Notes under the pieces: model-generated
The model's database searches: none
Told to the model about the DNA's origin: nothing
Seen by the model: only the letters and a program-made list of their open reading frames with translations
Program-made: the position numbers and the translations under genes
From: Bacteroidales bacterium
GTDB taxonomy: Bacteria; Bacteroidota; Bacteroidia; Bacteroidales; NBLH01
Direction of reading: 5' to 3'
Length of the DNA: 24,947 bases
Assembly (NCBI GenBank): GCA_021647685.1
Contig: JAKIUH010000011.1
Location: forward strand, 1-24,947
Shown: positions 22,796-24,947 of the stretch, one piece after another
Numbering within the stretch: position 1 is the first letter of the stretch
How the letters are laid out: each line of letters opens with the position of its first letter

Positions 22796-23269
22796 ATGAA
22801 TACAGGAAAAAAAGAATTTATGATTGATGCCATAGAGTTGTCAATCAACAATATTAAAACTGGCGGTGGTCCCTTCGGTGCAGTAATCGTAAAAGACGGA
22901 AAAATTATTGCCCATGGTGCAAATTCGGTTACTAAATCAAACGACCCGACAGCACATGCCGAAGTAAATGCAATACGGAAAGCTGCAGCCCATTTAGGCA
23001 CTTTTGATCTTTCTGGTTGTGAAATATATACCTCTTGCGAGCCTTGCCCTATGTGTTTAGGTGCTATTTATTGGGCGCGTTTGGATAAAATTTACTATGC
23101 CAACACAAAAAATGATGCAAAAAATATTGGTTTTGACGATTCTTTTATTTATGAAGAATTAGAAAAACCACTTAGTGAGCGAAAAGTAAAAGCGATTCAA
23201 ATGGAACGTGAAAAAGCACTTCTTGCTTTTAAAATGTGGGAAGAGAATGAAAATAAAATTGAATACTAA
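22796..23269 (+). CDS. guaD: Guanine deaminase (cytidine deaminase fold)
   Basis: The 157-residue enzyme has the zinc sites HAEV (His54, with Glu56 as proton shuttle) and PCPMC (Cys84, Cys87) of the CDA superfamily. Segments GGPFGAVIVKDGKIIA, SNDPTAHAEVNAIRKA, TSCEPCPMCLGAIYWAR and GFDDSFIYEELEKP, with the C-terminus NKIEY, closely parallel Bacillus subtilis GuaD, which turns guanine into xanthine and ammonia. That C-terminal match argues against TadA, the tRNA adenosine deaminase. It has its own promoter and ends in a shared terminator with the convergent ferredoxin gene. With the YgfK operon about 5 kb away it may indicate purine catabolism, but the genes are not in one operon. Confidence 0.88.
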   Translation: MNTGKKEFMIDAIELSINNIKTGGGPFGAVIVKDGKIIAHGANSVTKSNDPTAHAEVNAIRKAAAHLGTFDLSGCEIYTSCEPCPMCLGAIYWARLDKIYYANTKNDAKNIGFDDSFIYEELEKPLSERKVKAIQMEREKALLAFKMWEENENKIEY

Positions 23270-23274
23270 GTAAA

Positions 23275-23305
23275 AAAGGCTGCATCCTTACGGAAAGCAG
23301 CCTTT
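23275..23305. terminator. Bidirectional terminator between guaD and the ferredoxin gene
   Basis: A 9-bp stem AAAGGCTGC/GCAGCCTTT (23275-23283 and 23297-23305) with a 13-base loop. The A-run on the left serves as a T-run for the minus-strand ferredoxin transcript; the T-run on the plus strand is short. Confidence 0.85.
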
Positions 23306-23326
23306 AAACTTTCTGTTGTGTGTTTG

Positions 23327-23500
23327 CTATTCCATTGGGCTAATAGCCTCAACAGGACAAACATCGGCACATGCACCGCAATCAGTACATTCATCAGGAT
23401 TGATAGAATAAACATCACCCTCAGAAATTGCGTCAACAGGACACTCATCGATACATGCACCACAAGCAGTACATAAATCCTTATCAATAATATAAGCCAT
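23327..23500 (-). CDS. 2[4Fe-4S] ferredoxin, clostridial type
   Basis: A 57-residue protein, easily missed because of its size. It has two CxxCxxCxxxCP clusters: CTACGACIDECP (10-21) and CTDCGACADVCP (38-49), with the usual internal duplication (PVDAISEG and PVEAISPM). It is a low-potential cytoplasmic electron carrier for enzymes such as pyruvate:ferredoxin oxidoreductase, which suggests anaerobic metabolism. ATG 23500 yields MAYIIDKDLC, the usual start. It is monocistronic, with its own promoter and a shared terminator. The YgfK-type enzyme nearby could be among its partners; this is speculative. Confidence 0.95.
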   Translation of the reverse strand: MAYIIDKDLCTACGACIDECPVDAISEGDVYSINPDECTDCGACADVCPVEAISPME

Positions 23501-23543
23501 AATTTTAAATTTAAAATTTTACTTTTAGTGAATTAATAGAGTG

Positions 23544-23573
23544 CAAAAATAAATATTTTTTTAATTCTGCAAG
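23544..23573 (-). promoter_or_regulatory. Probable promoter of the ferredoxin gene
   Basis: On the minus strand, CTTG (23573-23570), 18 bases, then TATTTTTG (23551-23544). The -7 box is a full TAnnTTTG; the -33 box matches three of four bases. Confidence 0.5.
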
Positions 23574-23648
23574 TTAAAAAGCTTATTTATTCTGATTATA
23601 AATTATTTTTCAAATACCTTAAATCCGTAAACTATATTTTACAGCTAA

Positions 23649-23693
23649 GCCAGAAACTTGTCTGGCAGTTGCCGAGCAAGTTTTTGTTTTTTT
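23649..23693 (+). terminator. Hairpin with T-run and an overlapping alternative hairpin
   Basis: AAACTTG (23654-23660) pairs with CAAGTTT (23677-23683), with an inner GGC/GCC stem and AGTT loop, followed by T-rich 23684-23693. An alternative hairpin GCCAGA/TCTGGC (23649-23654 and 23661-23666) uses the same bases. The T-run is on the plus strand, yet no plus-strand gene lies just upstream; it may act against antisense transcripts or be a REP-like repeat. Confidence 0.5.
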
Positions 23694-23695
23694 CG

Positions 23696-24787
23696 TTACG
23701 AACATTGCCTGCGGTTATAGGGAAATAAAAAATGCCTAAATACATCTTCGGTTTTTTTAATTATCTTTTTATAAGAATAATTTGCTTCTATAAACTGCAA
23801 ACCTTCATTACTCAATTTTTCATGCAGGTGCTTATCTGATAAAAGCAGGTATATTTTTTTACTTAAATCATCTATATTGTTTGGTTTGTAGCAGAGTCCT
23901 CCTTTTTTTAAACGTTCCATATTGGTAATGTTCTCTTCCATTATTACCGGTAAACCGCAAAGCTGACAATCTAAGGCGCTTAATGTATTTTCTTTTGGGA
24001 AAACGGCTATATCAGCCATATTGTAATATGCATTTAATTCAGTTACTTTAACAGGGGCTAAGATTAATAAAGGTAAGTTTTCATAATTTGGATTATCAAA
24101 AAAAGTATTAAAATATTCATTATTTTTAGCTCCTATCATCACAATTTTAAAGTCATTTAAATCGTTTTTTATTTTCTGTACAGCTTCTAATAATATATGT
24201 GGACTTTTAGGATAATTAAATTTTCCGGTATATAGAATTATTTTAGTGTTTTGAGCTATTTTTAACTTTGTCCGTAAATTATGTCCTGCCTCCTTGTTTT
24301 TAAAAAAAACAGAACTATCTGAACCAATTGGATATGGATAAATTAATTTGTCTAAGATTCGGTACTGATTAATAAGTATCTTCTTATTTTCATTTGCTGT
24401 GTAAAAAACCGGAATTTTGTATTTATTTATTTTTGGAAAAACAAGTTTCTTGTAAAGAAAAAAATAAATTTTTTCAAAAATACTGTTTGTAAACTGGTTA
24501 TATAGTGTGTGTGTGTCGCAAGTTAGCAAAAAATCTTTATAAAGTTTTTTTTTGCTAAGTAAATATAAAGAAGTGAACGATTCCATTGAATGAACAAAAA
24601 CTACATCCGGTTTCATCTGCTCATATACTTTTAATGCCGTATCACCGTCAAAACATGATTCTACTTTTGCAAAAAAGTTTTTAAACGTAGAACTGAGAAG
24701 TTCGTTCGTTACTTTTTCATCTTCTACAACCATCGCTGTAAGTTTTTTTGTCTGTTCTGTTAATTGAATTAAATCTAAATTACCCAT
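23696..24787 (-). CDS. Chimeric frame: response-regulator receiver N-half joined to a GT4 glycosyltransferase
   Basis: The 363-residue frame has two origins. Residues ~1-63 are the first half of a receiver domain: KLTAMVVEDEKVTNELL carries the acidic pocket (Glu22, Asp23), then CFDGDTALKVYEQMKPDVVF. A receiver should go on with the phospho-acceptor Asp right after DVVF, but the sequence reads VHSMESFTSLYLL and continues as a family-4 glycosyltransferase: ILYTGKFNYPKSPHILLEAV (184-203), a sugar-nucleotide region FPKENTLSALDCQLCGLPVI (263-282) and a C-terminal helix. Only part of the N-terminal Rossmann domain of the transferase remains. The phosphorylation site is missing, so signalling is unlikely. 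The switch falls on PDVVFV, a stretch both families plausibly share. It may be a true recombinant or an assembly join. Confidence 0.8.
   Translation of the reverse strand: MGNLDLIQLTEQTKKLTAMVVEDEKVTNELLSSTFKNFFAKVESCFDGDTALKVYEQMKPDVVFVHSMESFTSLYLLSKKKLYKDFLLTCDTHTLYNQFTNSIFEKIYFFLYKKLVFPKINKYKIPVFYTANENKKILINQYRILDKLIYPYPIGSDSSVFFKNKEAGHNLRTKLKIAQNTKIILYTGKFNYPKSPHILLEAVQKIKNDLNDFKIVMIGAKNNEYFNTFFDNPNYENLPLLILAPVKVTELNAYYNMADIAVFPKENTLSALDCQLCGLPVIMEENITNMERLKKGGLCYKPNNIDDLSKKIYLLLSDKHLHEKLSNEGLQFIEANYSYKKIIKKTEDVFRHFLFPYNRRQCS
24590..24613. other. Junction between receiver and glycosyltransferase sequences
   Basis: Codons for residues 59-66 (KPDVVFVH) span the change of protein family. 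Both receiver domains (PDVVxxD) and glycosyltransferases (PDVVxxHS) can code a near-identical DNA stretch here, so short homology of about 20 bases could have allowed recombination or a false overlap. Confidence 0.5.
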
Positions 24788-24861
24788 TGTTTTTTCCTAT
24801 ATTTTAATTTGTTATATTATACACTACAAATAGTTAATAACGCTAACATTTATCAACAAAT

Positions 24862-24947
24862 TTAAGAATTTGTCTTAAATTGCTCAAGCCACTCTGTATC
24901 GGAAACACTGTTTTTCTCTTTTTGTGTCAACAAAGCATCAATTGTAT
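24862..24947 (-). CDS. C-terminal tail of an unidentified protein, 5' partial
   Basis: The frame is open from the window edge to the TAA at 24864-24862, giving ACAATTG-coded residues TIDALLTQKEKNSVSDTEWL followed by EQFKTNS. Twenty-seven residues are too few to identify a family. It runs in the same direction as the receiver-glycosyltransferase frame, 74 bases upstream, so it may belong with the receiver domain as part of a signalling locus. Confidence 0.55.
   Translation of the reverse strand, partial: TIDALLTQKEKNSVSDTEWLEQFKTNS

Noticed and set aside
22796..23269. Assignment as TadA tRNA adenosine deaminase
   Set aside because: The PTAHAEVNAIRKA, GFDDSFIYEE and terminal KIEY segments match GuaD better than TadA.
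23266..23487. Minus-strand 73-codon frame overlapping the ferredoxin
   Set aside because: It is a shifted frame over the 57-residue ferredoxin, whose two cysteine clusters settle the true frame.
1..24947. tRNA or rRNA genes
   Set aside because: No cloverleaf with GGTTCRA-type T-loop or rRNA segment was recognised by reading; a tRNAscan run would be decisive.

Overview
Most of this window (about 2.06 kb to the right end) looks like chromosome from a Bacteroidota bacterium. The DNA is AT-rich (about 30% GC in a line counted by hand). Most genes lack Shine-Dalgarno sequences. Several genes have the Bacteroidota-type promoter TTTG-N18-22-TAnnTTTG. The proteins are also typical of the phylum: PorT-like barrels, a GIN-domain adhesin-like protein and a LolA-like protein with FtsX permeases. 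The first ~2.04 kb is different. It is richer in GC (53% in one line counted), has a consensus TTGACA -35 box and an AGGAGG ribosome site, and carries a sulfur/nickel-cofactor locus: the end of a CysC-like protein, an Rrf2 regulator, larE and the start of larC. The two parts meet inside one open frame, where the N-terminus of LarC runs into the C-terminus of a polyprenyl diphosphate synthase.

Layout from left to right. 1-2040: sulfur and Ni-pincer-cofactor locus. 2060-2237: 3' end of ispB. 2320-8241 (minus): a six-gene operon encoding a TetR regulator, a LolA-like periplasmic carrier, two FtsX/LolC-like permeases, a LolD-like ATPase and an outer-membrane barrel; this resembles a dedicated inner-to-outer-membrane lipid or lipoprotein exporter. 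8446-9828: two divergent outer-membrane beta-barrel genes. 9847-10764: an orphan ModC-like ATPase. 10765-11318: a 554-bp gene-free island with about eight small palindromes. 11319-17960 (minus): an operon of a YgfK-like flavin/Fe-S oxidoreductase, an acyl-CoA synthetase and a fold-type-II PLP enzyme. 18171-19259: CorA, behind a leader with a possible leader peptide and mutually exclusive hairpins. 19298-23500: housekeeping genes (YgjP-like metallopeptidase, isoaspartyl peptidase, two small membrane proteins, GIN protein, guanine deaminase, 2[4Fe-4S] ferredoxin). 23696-24947: a second chimeric frame, the first half of a response-regulator receiver domain joined to a glycosyltransferase, preceded by the tail of another gene.

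The most interesting items are the corA leader, the envelope-export operon, the YgfK operon (with guaD nearby, hinting at purine use) and the two chimeric genes. The chimeras may be real recombination products or assembly joins; the sequence alone cannot decide.
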